Assembly: GCA_026119855.1 (NCBI GenBank)
Contig: JAOWBW010000358.1
Location: 62,001-126,000, forward strand
DNA from: Campanula takesimana
Taxonomy: Eukaryota > Streptophyta > Magnoliopsida > Asterales > Campanulaceae
Length of the DNA stretch: 64,000 nt
Direction: 5' to 3'
Both the position numbers and the translations under genes were made by a program. Below the pieces are notes generated by a model. The model made no database searches. It saw only the letters and a list, made by a program, of their open reading frames with translations, and was not told the DNA's origin. Of this stretch, positions 11,090-22,366 are shown piece by piece. Position 1 is the stretch's first letter, and every line of letters starts with the position of its first letter.

Positions 11090-11960
11090 TTGCCCTCAGT
11101 TTTCTCGAAAGATCGGGATTACTTCCCCCGAACTGCGTAACGTCGTAGGTCCCCCTTTTGAAAAGATATGTTGTTCCAGCTTGGTCTTCTCCGGCGCCCG
11201 AGATTACCTCCCCGAACTGCGCAACGTCGTACATTCTCCCTTCATGATTTCCATCCCTTTGCAAAGAGAGATCAAATCTCAATGCACCCTTTACTCGGAT
11301 TGTACCTTGCGTCAACCCTTGAGTCGTGTTGGTCTTAACCTTCTCTTAATTGTTCGAGTCGGTTCTAATCAGAACTACGACTCGACTTGATTCCCACGGC
11401 GGGATACGTAGGCAGTTCACAACGTTCGACTCAGTCGCCAATTCTCGCAATTTGTTGGTCAAATACCAACCCCCCAGCAAAGAGACTTCGCTTCTCAATG
11501 CAACTCCTAGCAATGCTATGTTGTTCCACTCTGGTCTTCTCGGGCGCCCGAGATTACCTCCCCCGAACTGCGCAACGTCATACGTTCCCCAGTTGAAGTT
11601 ATGTTATTCCACCTTGGTCATCTCGGGGGCCCGAGTTGTACCTCCCCAGAACTACACCGCGATTTGATTCCCGCAAGGGATACGTAGGCAGCTTACCTTG
11701 GTGAGCTCAGTCGCCCATTCTCATAACCATGTCTCAATGCCAACCCCCATCCCCAGCAAAGAGATATCGCATCTCAATGCTACCCCCTGCTTTAAATTTT
11801 AATAAACCTGAACTACGTTTGGTCTGATTCTCGAGAGAGATACGTAGGTAAACCGGGAAACCGGAACCGACCATTGTCTGTGTTTGATTGATAGTTTGAG
11901 TTAGAACTACGGAGGCTTGATTCTCGAAAGAGATACGTAGGAAGTCCTACCTTGGACCCA
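11090..11960. repeat. Modular repeats in the Tat 3' untranslated zone
   Basis: Three interleaved modules recur. (a) GAACTACG...TGATTCYCG...GATACGTAGG at 11372-11414, 11649-11690, 11810-11850 and 11904-11943, with an older copy at 8776-8817; the centre (TCCC/GGGA or TCTC/GAGA) can pair as a small hairpin. (b) TTCTC-GGCGCCCGAGATTACC-CCCGAACTGCGCAACGTC at about 11171, 11519 and, diverged, 11113 and 11601. (c) CAGCAAAGAGA-TCGC-TCTCAATGC at about 11258, 11470 and 11748. No ORF of note. The arrangement looks like repeated partial duplication of one unit. Confidence 0.65.
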
Positions 11961-12289
11961 GCCGTTACACCCTAGACGAGATCGAGTGTCTCTTAGTGAA
12001 TCGTAGAATCCCCTTTAACCAGGAGATTCGACGAGGGGCTCTGTAGATACCCTGATCTCGCACCCCTAAAAACCCACCTTGAATCGGTCTAAACCCGAAA
12101 ATTGACCTAAAACCCTCGATTTGGCTGTGCGGGACTGCCGTGAGCCTTATCGGTGCATCGAATGGATAAACGGACTTCAAATTCATGATCAGAGCGAAAA
12201 AACGAGCAAACAGGAAAAAATTTCGTTTTTCGAGGTGCGGGACTGGAAACGGGGCCCGCAACCCCCCGAACTGCTCGCTGTTATCCATT

Positions 12290-13774
12290 CTGTGCATTAA
12301 AAATATATTATTACCTTTCCTTGCTAATTGACATATAATGATGTTTTGAGCTCTTGATCATGCTAAGCTTTTGATCTTGTGTATATATATCATGTATGTA
12401 TGAGTGTCATATCTTTGTTTGTGGTGGATTCAAGAAGTTTTCCAAAGAACAAACTTGTTTTATCTTATAAACCTTGAATCTGCCATGCTTTGTTTTATCT
12501 TAGCATAGAACATCATGAAACCATATCTAAATGCTTGGATGGTTTTGTTTCATGTTGTTAACATGTATATATATGCATGTACAAAGTTTCATGTTCATAG
12601 CTTTTCATTTGAGTTAGTTTTGATAGGTGTTTTCATGACATGAGTGAGATGCCAATAATCTGTCCATATGGTACCTTACTGACTTGTTGCTATTTTTACT
12701 CCTAGAAAACTTGGGTTTTGGTCTTATACCACAAAAGAGAACTTGTTCTACACAGAACAAGGAAGAATAAAATGTAAATATCATATTTTTAGCCTCAGTG
12801 TAAGAGGCTCTTTCTATTTTTTGTTTAAGCTCTCTGTTCTCAGAATCAGCATGTTCTTGTTTGGACATGAAAATGTCAGAAGTGATTTGGGTGACCTAAT
12901 ATTGTTTTATGGACTTTAAACTCTCCATATAATAACTTTAACATGTTATGAACAACTTTCATGTTTGTGTTTTCCCTGATTCCTTTTTTTTAATGATGAA
13001 AAAAGTGGATACTTTAGGGATGTATGAAATTCTGTCAGACTGGGCTGTGAAAAGAATTGCCTTGCATGCTTTGTTTGGACACCATAACATGCCCCTAAAA
13101 TCAAAGGAAAATCAGGGTAGATTTTTAATGTGTTAGGAAGTTTTATTGACCTTTACTTTCCAGATTGGATGAGTAAAAGAACAGGTACACAAAGAAGAGT
13201 GAGCAGCAGTCCCTGAAAATGCTTGGGACGGAGTTTTGGACATTTATTCATTTGGGAATTGTTTCCCTTTTTTGTACAAAATGTAAATATTAATCCCCAC
13301 CCCTTTATGTGTTTAATTTTATGTACATAAATGATTAAAACCATTTTCAAAACCAAGTGTGAGTCCACTCAAACCGACTCTCATTTGCGAATTAAAACAA
13401 ACCTTCCCAGAATAGGAAGACTCCCCATTTATTAAATCACCATTTTGTTAGGGCATAAAACTAAGGCAAAAGGCATAAAAAGAACTTATGTGGCATGCAT
13501 ATAGAGACCATCATGGGCGAGAAGAGTGCCTAACCCCTTCTCTTCTCGTAACTTAGCCCCCGAACCCATTTTCTCAAAAAAAGTTTTTTCTTCATTTTTT
13601 CCTAAATCAAAATGAGGTGGCGACTCTTGCAATCAAATCACAGCATCAAGAGGAAACCATTGTGTGAGAACCGAGCGCATTTCCAAAAGCGCATCAGCAC
13701 GAGACGGGCGCGAACCGCTTTCACGGGCGGTCATTTCGGGGTGATCCGATCATTCTCGGGCGCGGGCTCTCACA
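12290..13774 (+). repeat. Probable 3' LTR of the Tat-like element (left boundary uncertain)
   Basis: The right end is clear: the sequence ends GGGCTCTCACA at 13774 against CAATATTTCATG, a sequence uninterrupted in CRM-like copy B at 48544. The GGTGGCGACTCT stretch near 13618 followed by a CG-rich end resembles the end of Tat/Ogre LTRs. I could not find a convincing TG start; about 12290, where coding-like GC content gives way to AT-rich DNA, is an estimate. Weak minus-strand ORFs here (12614-12868, 13153-13368) are not believed. Confidence 0.45.
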
Positions 13775-15745
13775 CAATATTTCATGTTCAGCGGGACTCA
13801 TACGATAATCAGTGAGGTTAGAGAGGGACGCACCAGGAACAAGATCTATGTTATGCTGAATATTACGAAGTGGTGGTAGCCCAGTAGGTAACTCATCAGG
13901 CATAATATCACGAAAGTCATCTAACACAGACTGTAGTGATGTGGGTACTAAACTGACCTTGCCATCAATTCCTTTACTAACCACAGCAAAAACAACAGGA
14001 CTATCTTTCAACTCCTCCACAAATTCACGAGCAGTACACAAAGAAACAAGGGATTTGGTTTTCGTTATGCACTTAGTACCAGTTGATCGCAAAGGACAAA
14101 GATGACAACGAACCCCATCTTTCGTAAACTTAATACTATTATCACGACCATTTTACATAATATTAAGGTCAAATTGCAAAGGGCGACCCAACAGAACATG
14201 GCAAGCAGTCATATCAATTATATCACACAATACTCCATCCTTATATTTACCAATAGAGAAAGGAAGAAGACATTGTTCATGTACCTTAATATTGCCCACG
14301 TTGTTAATCCAGCCGACTGTGTATGGAATAGGGTGCATACGGACTTCAAGCTTCAATTTATCCACCAAACTCCGGGAGACAATGTTCTCACTGCTCCCAC
14401 TATCCACAATGAACATGGTGTCAAAATCTTTCACTTTGCCTTTTGTTCGAAAGATATTATGCCTCTCCGGGTTAAGCTCCTCCGTCGGGGTAGTCAACAT
14501 CATTCTACGAACCACTAGAGACTCACGTAACCCATCATCATCAGCAACATCCTCATCCTCCTCATTAGGATCATGCCTATACTCTTCATCAGACTCGTCG
14601 CCATCATTCTCCTCGAACATATCCCGATCAACCATGTTAACACCTCTGCAATGTAGACACTGATTAGAGAGATGGCCGGGTTGTTGACACCAAAAACACT
14701 TATCACCATAAGATTTGGCATAAGGGTTAGGGGCCCGTTGACCGGTAGTGGTAGGAGGGGGGTTATGCCGAGCTGCAGGGGTCGTAGTCGGGGCGGAGGT
14801 CACCTGTTTACCATCATTAGGCTGAGAACCCGCGGCTGCAGTCTGTGTATTACCCGTAGCAGGAAAATTCACAGAAGGTTGACTCTTGTTACTGTTCGAA
14901 GTACCCTCTCCAAATTTCCTATATGGTGCTGTGGAACAAAACGAAAAAGATAATTGGCGTTCTACCTTTTTCGCTCTGGTGATGGTTTCACTGAGTGAAA
15001 AAGTAGTAAATAGGTCTACCTGATTTTGGATGGATGGATGAAGACCTACGATGAACCGTACGACTTGAAGAGATTCTGTTTCATTCACATCTGTGCGGGC
15101 GGAACGGGCATAAAAATCACGACCATATTCATCGACTGTCTGGTTACCCTGTTTACACTTCAAAATTTGGCAATAAATTTCCTGATCAAAATCGTCGGGT
15201 AGAAAACGGTCTTTCAGTGCAGTCGTCATATCTATCCAACGACGAATCGGAGGCCAATTGTTACGAATTCGCTGTCTCGTCACTTGCGTCCACCACGCAG
15301 AAGCAACCCCATGTAATTTATAGGCAACATAAGGAACCTTACGATCCTCCTCAGTTTGCATCAAATCAAAGAATTTTTTAACTTCAGAAAGCCAATCCAT
15401 AAACTCTTCAGTATTCAACTCACCAGAGAAAAATGGAATGTCAGCCCGAATCTTGGGTCGTTAATCTGCAGGAGGCACTACCCTGGCCTCATAAAAACCA
15501 CCATCTTGGAAAGCCCCTTGAACCGGATCTTCGCGGCGGAGGTGTTCCCCACGAGGATCTGCCCGATTTCTAGGGTTTTCATTGTTACGCCCACCAAGGC
15601 CATTCGCTAATACTGCCAGAAGTTCAGTATGACGAGCTGCTGCCTCTTGTGATGCGGTAGCAGTTGCCTGAGTAAGTTGTCGCATACTGTCTTGCATACT
15701 GGTAGTCAAAGCGGCGATAAGGTCCTTGATATCATCGTTGGCCAT
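13775..15745 (-). pseudogene. CRM-like gag-protease, copy A
   Basis: Starts MANDDIKDLIAALTT at 15745, 32 bp after the LTR end. It has a gag core (FFDLMQTEEDRKVPYVAYKL, residue about 110 on), a CCHC zinc knuckle CFWCQQPGHLSNQC near 14690, an acidic linker, and an aspartic protease with DSGSSENIVS near 14390 and HVLLGRP near 14190. A nonsense change near 15463 (a CAA codon in copy B reads as a stop here) splits gag; another stop follows FDLNIM at about 14155. The last codons before the Tat insertion read ...MSPAEHEIL, the entry to RT. Best lineage match is CRM, judged from the RT of copy B. Confidence 0.8.
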
Positions 15746-15759
15746 CGTCCAAGGATCGT

Positions 15760-15776
15760 CCTTTTCTGATACCAAT
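15760..15776 (-). promoter_or_regulatory. Primer-binding site, copy A
   Basis: On the minus strand ATTGGTATCAGAAAAGG directly follows the 5' LTR; TGGTATCAGA matches the complement of the 3' end of plant initiator tRNA-Met. Confidence 0.8.
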
Positions 15777-16390
15777 TGATGTGAAACGCAGCGGAAATAA
15801 ACCAAGAATTGATCGAAATCAACCCTTCAAACAACTAGGATAAAGATCCATCTATAATAATATTCAAAAAGACTATTCTGCAAGCCAAAGGCTTCACACA
15901 CAAAGGTGTAATCTTGCAATAGCAAAGATTGTATTAAGAAAACAATAATAATAATGTTTGAACAATGAAAACAAAGAGGTTTAATACCCTAGGAAAAATA
16001 ATGAAAGTCCTAATTGAAAAAGGAAACAAAACAAAACAATAAGGAATTGTTTTTAACTAAAAATCTGGTCAAACACGGAAAATCCCGTCTGAGCACTTGC
16101 CGGGCACGACCGTGCGTTGAGAGTGGCACGACCGTGCAAAATACGACGCACGCTCCAGTTTTTAATTCCTTCCGCGCTCGGCCGAATCAAGGACTTCGAG
16201 CGGCCGCTCCAATCGCCGGCACGACCGTGCTTGGCAATCAGCACGATCGTGCAAATCATATCGAGGCTGTCTTGACTTCAGCACCAATTCTGCTCGGCCG
16301 AGCTGTTCTTCACGCACGGCCTCTCCGGACGATTTGCTGTCAAAACTGGATCGAATCCTTGCTGTAGTGTGACAATCGCGTGCTACATCA
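15777..16390 (-). repeat. 5' LTR of CRM-like copy A
   Basis: In element orientation it starts TGATGTAGCACGCG and ends TTTCACATCA. It carries four copies of GCACGAYCGTGC (16103-16115, 16123-16135, 16218-16230, 16240-16252), one of them the perfect palindrome GCACGATCGTGC. By eye it differs from the 5' LTR of copy B at about seven sites, and from the 3' LTR of copy B at many more. Confidence 0.88.
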
Positions 16391-16395
16391 TAGTT
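16391..16395. other. Target site TAGTT beside copy A
   Basis: Same five bases as the duplication around copy B (45451-45455 and 51158-51162). The following GCAAATTCCAACTTATGG equals the empty site in segment 2 (from 35520). Confidence 0.85.
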
Positions 16396-16693
16396 GCAAA
16401 TTCCAACTTATGGTGGCTTTCTTTAGTATTATCACCAACTAGGGGCACTTATATAGAATTAGCTTATTAATTAGTGTTACCAATTTATGTAAACTCTAAA
16501 ACTTAGTTTTTCAATTATACCTAATGAGTGTATTCTACCTAATTAGCTTTCAGTTCATCTCTGCTATTGAAACTCACTTTTTCATTTTGTCTATCCATCT
16601 ATTTTTTGTCTCTCTTCCTTCCTCCATATCTTTGTTTTTGTCTATGTGTTAATTGATGCAATCAAAGCGGTTGCTAATTTTTGAAAAATAATA

Positions 16694-16944
16694 CTCCCTC
16701 TGTCTCATAATGATAGTCCCTCTATTTTTATGGGTTTTACGAAAGAACTTTGAGTAATAATTAAGGCTACTTTTAATTATTCTAATGAAATTTTGAAATT
16801 GTTCTTGATACACCATTACAAATACTATCAATATCAATTTTTAGATTCACATTAACATAATTATAAGTAGCATTTATAACTGCTCAAAGTTCCCTCGTAG
16901 TAACAACGAAAAAATGTGTACTATCTTTCTGGGACGGAGGGAGT
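16694..16944. mobile_element. Stowaway-type MITE, segment 1
   Basis: Begins CTCCCTCTGTCTCATAATGA and ends TTTCTGGGACGGAGGGAG, inverted termini flanked by TA on both sides (16692-16693, 16945-16946), the Tc1/mariner signature. Segment 2 has the empty site (AATAATATTAAC near 35806); segment 3 has the same insertion at 51461-51710. Confidence 0.8.
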
Positions 16945-17263
16945 ATTAACTATTTGAGTCGTCCCAAAATAAGTACTGTATTATTCTTCAAGATATATAA
17001 GTGAATAGGCGTACCAAAAATGTGTACTATCTTTCTGGGACGGAGGGAGTATTAACTATTTGTAGACTATGATTGGCATATTAAGTCTATAGAACCAGAC
17101 TAACTAAGCCAGAGAAGGCGGACAAGCTCTAAAATTACTAAAATTAATGTCCGTTTTTCTCTTGATCATGAATGAAAAAGGGTGTTTATTTTGAGACGGA
17201 CAGAGTATAATAACCGTCAGACATAAGTTGGTCTACAAATAGTTATTATTATACTCTATGCTA

Positions 17264-17441
17264 TTCTCTCCGTCCCAAAATGATCTTTACATTTGACTAT
17301 TTAAACTTTTTAAGAATATGAACACTTACTTCACTACCCATGGTTTGTTTATGCACTTTTAAGATCAAATTGAAAAAGTGGGACGAACTTTCTGGGACAA
17401 TGAGAAATGACAAATGAGAAGATCATTTCGGGACGGAGGAG
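17264..17441. mobile_element. Second Stowaway-type MITE, segment 1
   Basis: Inverted ends CTCTCCGTCCCAAAATGATC and GATCATTTCGGGACGGAGGAG, flanked by TA. Present in all three segments (36132-36312, 52022-52199), so it predates the duplications. Confidence 0.75.
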
Positions 17442-17924
17442 TATATGTTATGCTAGTGTTCACGGTAGTGGTGGTTGTGAGGGATGATGGTGTATGGAAA
17501 TGGATGGGAGGCAAGGGTATTATAGTAACTTAATACTCGGTGCTTAGACTTTGCTCTCAACTTGATTGAACGTATCACTACAAGTTTATGAAAATCTGAT
17601 GAATGAAATAATATAATTTGTTCTTTTGTTAGTATTATGATGGTCGCTACTATCATTTTTAAAATTTTCATTAGCGTAAACTTTTTTATTTAGGAAAACT
17701 GTGTCAAAATTGAATAAGATAAGATACGGAGTATCATTTTTTATAAAATGTGTTTTAATAAGGATATTTTGATTTTATTGTCTTTATTTCATCTAATGAG
17801 CCTTAGCTCATGACATAAACTCTTGCTTTTTGTAACGTCAAGAGTAGTTGTCATAAAAAAGTTGTTCTTATTTCATACTTCCCTCCAGTTATGAAAAAAT
17901 TGTCCTTATTTCATACTTGAGACT

Positions 17925-17932
17925 TATAAATA
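17925..17932 (+). promoter_or_regulatory. TATA box of P450 copy 1
   Basis: TATAAATA 59 bp before the ATG, conserved in copies 2 and 3. Between it and the ATG lies a CATT microsatellite (17953-17978) whose repeat number differs among the three copies. Confidence 0.7.
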
Positions 17933-17990
17933 GAAACAACTGGTTTAGCTACTCATTCATTCATTCATTCATTCATTCCAATTCTCAAAG

Positions 17991-19731
17991 ATGGTTTTCC
18001 TTACATTTATCTTCTCCTCTTTCCTCTTCTTCTTCTTCCTTCACTGTCACACGTTGTTCAAACAAAGAAAACTTCCACCCGGCCCAACCGGCCTCCCACT
18101 CATCGGAAACCTCCTCATGATCGGCTCCAAACCCCACGAGGCGCTAGCAAAGCTACCAAAAAAGCATGGCCCACTCATGACCATCCGTCTTGGTAGTACG
18201 ACAAAAGTCGTAGCCTCTTCTCCCGACATGGCTCGAGAAATACTCCAAAAAAATGACGAGGCATGTTCGGGACGGATAATCCCCCATGCAATCAGCACCC
18301 TAAAAGATCCAGATGTCGCAATGGTATGGATTTCCGCGCATGACACATGGTGTAACATACGTAAGGCCCTCAGCACATGCTTGACACATCAGCATAAACT
18401 CGATACGTTGCGGGCCCTACGACACACTGTTGTAGGAGAAATGGTCAATTTCGTTAAAGACTGGCGAAAAAGGGGAGGCTGTAAATAGAGGTACGTTAGC
18501 TTTTAGCACGGCCCTAAATATAATGTCAAACACTTGTATTTCAAAAAATGTGACCGGTTATAAGCCCGAAGACGTAAGTGGGTTTTTGAGAAATGTGAAG
18601 ACGATAATGGAAGTTTGTGGGAAGTTTAATCTTGCGGATGTATTTCCTTTGCTTAAGCCATTGGACCCACAAAACCTACGGAGGCGAGGAACGGAGGCTT
18701 ATGATTGGTTTGGTGGGTTGACTAATGGGTATATTACTGAGAGACTGCAACATAGGCTATCTGGATTGCCAAGATTTGGTGATTTGTTGGATTCACTTCT
18801 TGATTATAGTCAAGAAAATGAGTCTTTTACTGTCAGGCATATCAGAGTTCTATTGGAGGTATGTACTTCTCCCTTAAACGAATGATTATAGTCGCGAGTT
18901 GGACTGTTGTGCAGTCAAACTGAACCCCCACCCCCCCCACCCCCCAATTACCCTTACTATAGTTATAATCTGCGGAATACTTTCCTTTTTAAGAGTTGCA
19001 AAAGAATTCTGACTGCAATTTTGACCGCTGAGAGTTTTCATTGGTCTTGCTACATTTATCTGTAACATTTTTCCAGGAAACTTGACATGGGTAGGGTCTT
19101 TTGAAAAGTTTTCATCTTTCTTAGGCAAGAATGCAAATGAAAAATTAAGCCTCTACTCATTTTGTCTTCTCTTTTTTATGTTTCATGCTGTTTTTTTTTC
19201 CCAAAGAGTTATCTGCATATATTGAGAATAGAATAAGAATTTCCCTTTTTATTCAAATGAATCATTTCTGCATGAATTATAAATTAATTAGAATTTTGTA
19301 TTTACTTTTTTCTTTTTTTCAGGATTTGTACCTTGGAGGAAGTGAAACTAGCTCAAATACTGTAGAATGGGCAATGACTGAGCTATTACGCCATACCAAA
19401 GTATTCGCCAAGGTTCGTGAAGAAATCTCTAAAAGCGTAGCGGAGAATGAAAAATTAGATGAAGGGAAAATTATCGAACTGCCTTACCTGCACGCGGTCA
19501 TTAAAAAAATTAGATGAAGGGCACATTCTTCCTTTTAGTTCGGGACGGAGAATGTGCCCTGGGATACCTGTGGCTCAAAGGGTTGTGAGTTTGATGATTG
19601 CTGCATTTGTGTACCATTTCGACTGGAAGCTCCCTCATCCGGTTGAAGATTTGGACATGGATGTTACTTTTGGGCTCACCTTAATGAAGGCCAAACCACT
19701 TCTTGCTGTCCCGGTGACTCATGAAATCTGA
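17991..19731 (+). pseudogene. Cytochrome P450, CYP76-like, copy 1 (broken)
   Basis: A class II plant P450 of CYP76 type; family members hydroxylate monoterpenols and other small molecules at the ER. Exon 1 is 17991-18858, the intron 18859-19322 (GT...AG, phase 0), exon 2 19323-19731. Seen: an N-terminal anchor rich in Phe/Leu, the hinge LPPGPTGLPLIGN, the I-helix GGSETSSNT at the start of exon 2 and the heme loop FSSGRRMCPG. Breaks: a 2-bp deletion near 18464 (shared with copy 3) leading to a stop at 18486, and loss of about 200 bp of exon 2 near 19508 that removes the K-helix ExxR and PERF region. The gap is filled with a copy of nearby AATTAGATGAAGGG (original at about 19455). The intron is about 125 bp longer than in copies 2 and 3 and has a C-rich run at 18926-18947. 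CYP76 is inferred from overall resemblance; the substrate is unknown. Confidence 0.88.
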
Positions 19732-19973
19732 ATTATGGTTATTTTCGGAAAAAATATATATTATTGGATGAATAAATTAGCTTCCAGTAGTTGTCTTATG
19801 AATAAGTTGGAGACAAAGGCCATCTTTAGGCTGCTTGTAATTTGTGGATAAATATCTCTATGTAATGTAAAAAGAACCTCTTCTGCAAAAAAAAATGTAG
19901 GGCTTTCTACATCCAGAAACAGAAAGGCCATGTGTGCATTGCAGTTTCATACACCCTCTTGTTAGGATCGGAA

Positions 19974-20917
19974 GGTAGTATATTTGTGATGGAGGAATTT
20001 AGATAAAGTGGGGCAGAAGATAAGTTTCACTTAGGCGTGATCACGCCTAAGTCTAAAGAGTCTTCTTTAGAATATTTTGAGAAGTATAGATGTGAAGGCT
20101 ATTTTATATTTCTTCAACTCATACTTTGCAACTTACATGACATCCCTATTTATACTTGACATAGGAAAATTCTAGAGAGACTTTCCATGATCTGTATCTT
20201 ATCTTAAAGAGATACATGTACTACTTTATTCATGAACCACATTATTAATATACCACACTATTCAAATAAGAGTAAACGACCAAAATGACCCGCGTACTAT
20301 ATGAATACAACCAAAATGACCCGCGTACTATCTAAACTACCAAATCAACTTGCGTACTATTAATAAATGAACCAAATCAACCTAAATCGTTAATAAAAGT
20401 TAGTGGATATTAACGGGAGTTAGTAATTTGATGGATATAACAATTAAATTTTTCAAATTTCCCCGTAACTTAACAAATTCCTAACTTGTTTAGTTGAGTA
20501 CCATCATGTCTTAATTACTCTTCTTCTCCACCAAACCACCTTCTCCCACCACCATCTCACACCACTACCCCATCACCATCTCACACCACCACCCCCACCA
20601 CCATCTCATATCACCATCACCAGCCACCACCATTCCTGCCACAACCAGCCACCGCCTTCAACCACCAATTTTTGAACTTAAACAAAGCATTCATTCAAAA
20701 CTCACAACCATGAAATTCAAATCAGAACCAAGTAACTCAAAATCAAACCTTGAATATATCTCCATAGAATCTCTCTGCACATGTCCTCATTTTTTGCCAT
20801 TTCTGAAACCCGGTCTAAAAATCACAGATTTCAACTTTAAACACCCAGAAAACCAAATTGATGAACCAAGCCCCAATTAGATTACAATATCACACACCCA
20901 GAACATAATTTGAAATT
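19974..20917. other. Unassigned spacer with a palindrome and short repeats
   Basis: No gene seen. It contains a perfect 24-bp palindrome at 20029-20052 (ACTTAGGCGTGA plus its reverse complement), three near-tandem units of about 31 bp with ACCAAAATGACCCGCGTAC (20279, 20311, diverged at 20342) and a CCA/ACC-rich stretch at about 20525-20660. Confidence 0.6.
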
Positions 20918-21844
20918 CTACACACCCAAATTTCCAATTGGGTATTCGGAAAAAGAACCCAAAATCAAATCTAGATCGCAAAATTTTTGAAGTGCCTTTG
21001 TAAATATGTCCATAACTTGCTCCTCACTCTTGCAATAGTTGAGCTCGATCTTACCTTCTTCAATAGCCTCACGAATGAAATGATGTTTGATCGCAATATG
21101 ACGACTACGACTATGAAAAACTGGATTCTTAGCCATAGCAATTGTAGATTTACTATCACAAAAAATTGTAGTAGCCTTCTTTTGAATCTCACCAACATCC
21201 TCCAAAATTCTTCGAAGCCATATAGCTTGAGATGTAGCTATAGCATCTGAAACATATTCAGCTTCGGCAGATGATTGAGACACTGATTTTTGTTTCTTTG
21301 ATGACCAAGAAATCAATCCCGAACCAAGAGAAAATGCATAGCCGGAGGTACTTTTCATATCATCAACACAACCTCCCCAATCACTATCACAAGAACCACT
21401 CAACTTAACACTAGGATTCTTCTCATACAAGTTTCCAACCAAACTTCTATAAACCGAACCATCAACCTTTTTCACTCCATCATCTTTCAACATTTTTTTA
21501 CTCACCACAAGAGGTGTTGCCGTAGGATTGCAGTCATCCATCCCAAACTTTGCTAAAATGTTTTCAGCATTTTTCTTTTGACAAATGAACACACCATCTT
21601 TTTTTGATAAATCTTCATACCAAGAAAATGATGTAGCAATCCCATATCATTCATCTCATATCTCTTCATCATATCCTTCTTGAATTCAATGATCATTTTT
21701 TTATTGTTACCGGTGTAAAGCAAATCATCAACATAAAGAGCAACAATAAGAATAGAATTACCTTCAGTCTTCACAAACAACGTTGGCTCACTTTTGCTCT
21801 TTTTGAACCCCTTTTGAGCAAAATAAGCCCATTGACGTCATATG
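20918..21844 (-). pseudogene. Ty1/Copia RT-RNase H fragment
   Basis: The minus strand encodes the end of a Copia pol: KGFKKSKSEPTLFVKTEG, then ALYVDDLLYTGN with the YVDD box (about 21730), a frameshift near 21590, the RNase H SDWGGCVDDMKSTSGYAFSL with first Asp, AEAEYVSDAIATSQAIW, and IFTKALQKF. The C-terminus is scrambled after that. No LTR could be matched to it. Its upstream end is cut at the gag-only element; beyond that element comes hAT rather than Copia sequence, so the fragment was already truncated. Confidence 0.85.
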
Positions 21845-22355
21845 TGTTGGGAATTTAGTGGTACCCCATTGCAATCTAGATCAAGAACAATAAACTCACA
21901 AGCACAATAATGAGAGAATCACACACACAAGAACACAAGAATTGTTTACCCGGTTCGTTCAACACATGAACTACGTCCGGAGGCAATTGCTAAGTCAATA
22001 TATTATTAGACACCTTCTAATATGTTGCTACAATGTGTTCTAGGTCATATCTATGCTTATATAGCAGTACAAGGAAGCCCTAGGTCGAATTAGGAAGAGA
22101 TTGTGTCAAACCAGGAAACAAATCAGTCCAGCCGGCAGACCGAGCGCCCGCCTGGGTCCATGCGAGCGCCCGCTTACCTCCTTCGCCAGGACCACTCCGT
22201 CTGATTAAGACCAGGCGCCCGCCTGGTGTAGACCAGGCGTCCGCTCGCCTCTCCGCCCAGGAATTCTCCTCTGCTTAGAACCCTTCTTTATCTCCACCAA
22301 CTCCCCCGACTTAGACTCCTTTTATTCCTCGTAGTTTAGGACTCCAATCCTAACA
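21845..22355 (-). repeat. 3' LTR of the gag-only element
   Basis: Element-sense start TGTTAGGATTGGAGTCC, end TTCCCAACA. A GC-rich cluster at about 22135-22255 repeats GCGCCCGC-type units (GAGCGCCCGCCTGG, AGGCGCCCGCCTGG). Nearly identical to the 5' LTR. Confidence 0.9.
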
Positions 22356-22366
22356 ATCTCCCACCG
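22356..22366 (-). promoter_or_regulatory. Polypurine tract of the gag-only element
   Basis: Minus strand GGTGGGAGAT directly before the 3' LTR start TGTTAGG. Confidence 0.6.

Larger units (their letters stand above)
4616..13774 (+). mobile_element. Tat-like Ty3/Gypsy retrotransposon, interrupted 5' by the Tekay-like element
   Basis: A long element with a degraded pol (4616-8632), an antisense ORF (8976-10392), a 3' untranslated zone with modular repeats and a terminal zone ending TCTCACA at 13774. A second, archaeal-type RNase H after the normal one, an extra antisense ORF and a very long 3' region are known marks of the Tat group. The right end abuts CAATATTTCATG, which continues the reading of CRM-like copy A, so the Tat element inserted into copy A. 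The left half is outside the window. Confidence 0.8.
13775..16390 (-). mobile_element. CRM-like Gypsy retrotransposon, copy A (5' LTR, gag, protease; pol cut off)
   Basis: The minus-strand twin of copy B (45456-51157). It runs from a complete 5' LTR (15777-16390) through gag-protease to the first RT codons, where the Tat-like element is inserted at 13774/13775. The rest of its pol and its 3' LTR must lie beyond the left window edge, on the far side of the Tat element. The flank TAGTT at 16391 matches the target of copy B. Confidence 0.85.
16396..19973 (+). other. P450 segment 1 (duplicated unit, visible part)
   Basis: Aligns by eye over its whole length with 51163-54773 (segment 3) and, with gaps, 35520-39067 (segment 2). 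It ends at CACCCTCTTGT (19972), where segments 2 and 3 go on to CAATCACAGTTGAC and segment 1 switches to unrelated DNA. It holds two Stowaway MITEs, a third partial one (about 17145-17206) and the P450 pseudogene. Segments 1 and 3, but not 2, also repeat the stretch GTGTACTATCTTTCTGGGAC twice (about 16917 and 17026). Confidence 0.85.

Noticed and set aside
13612..15610. Plus-strand frames across CRM-like copy A and, likewise, 46033-50378 in copy B
   Set aside because: Mirror frames of gag-pol on the minus strand; they recur in both copies only because the DNA is duplicated.
20279..20365. Three near-identical units that superficially look like a short CRISPR-type array
   Set aside because: Only two units are close to identical, spacers are a few bases, and the host is a plant; it is a decayed tandem repeat.
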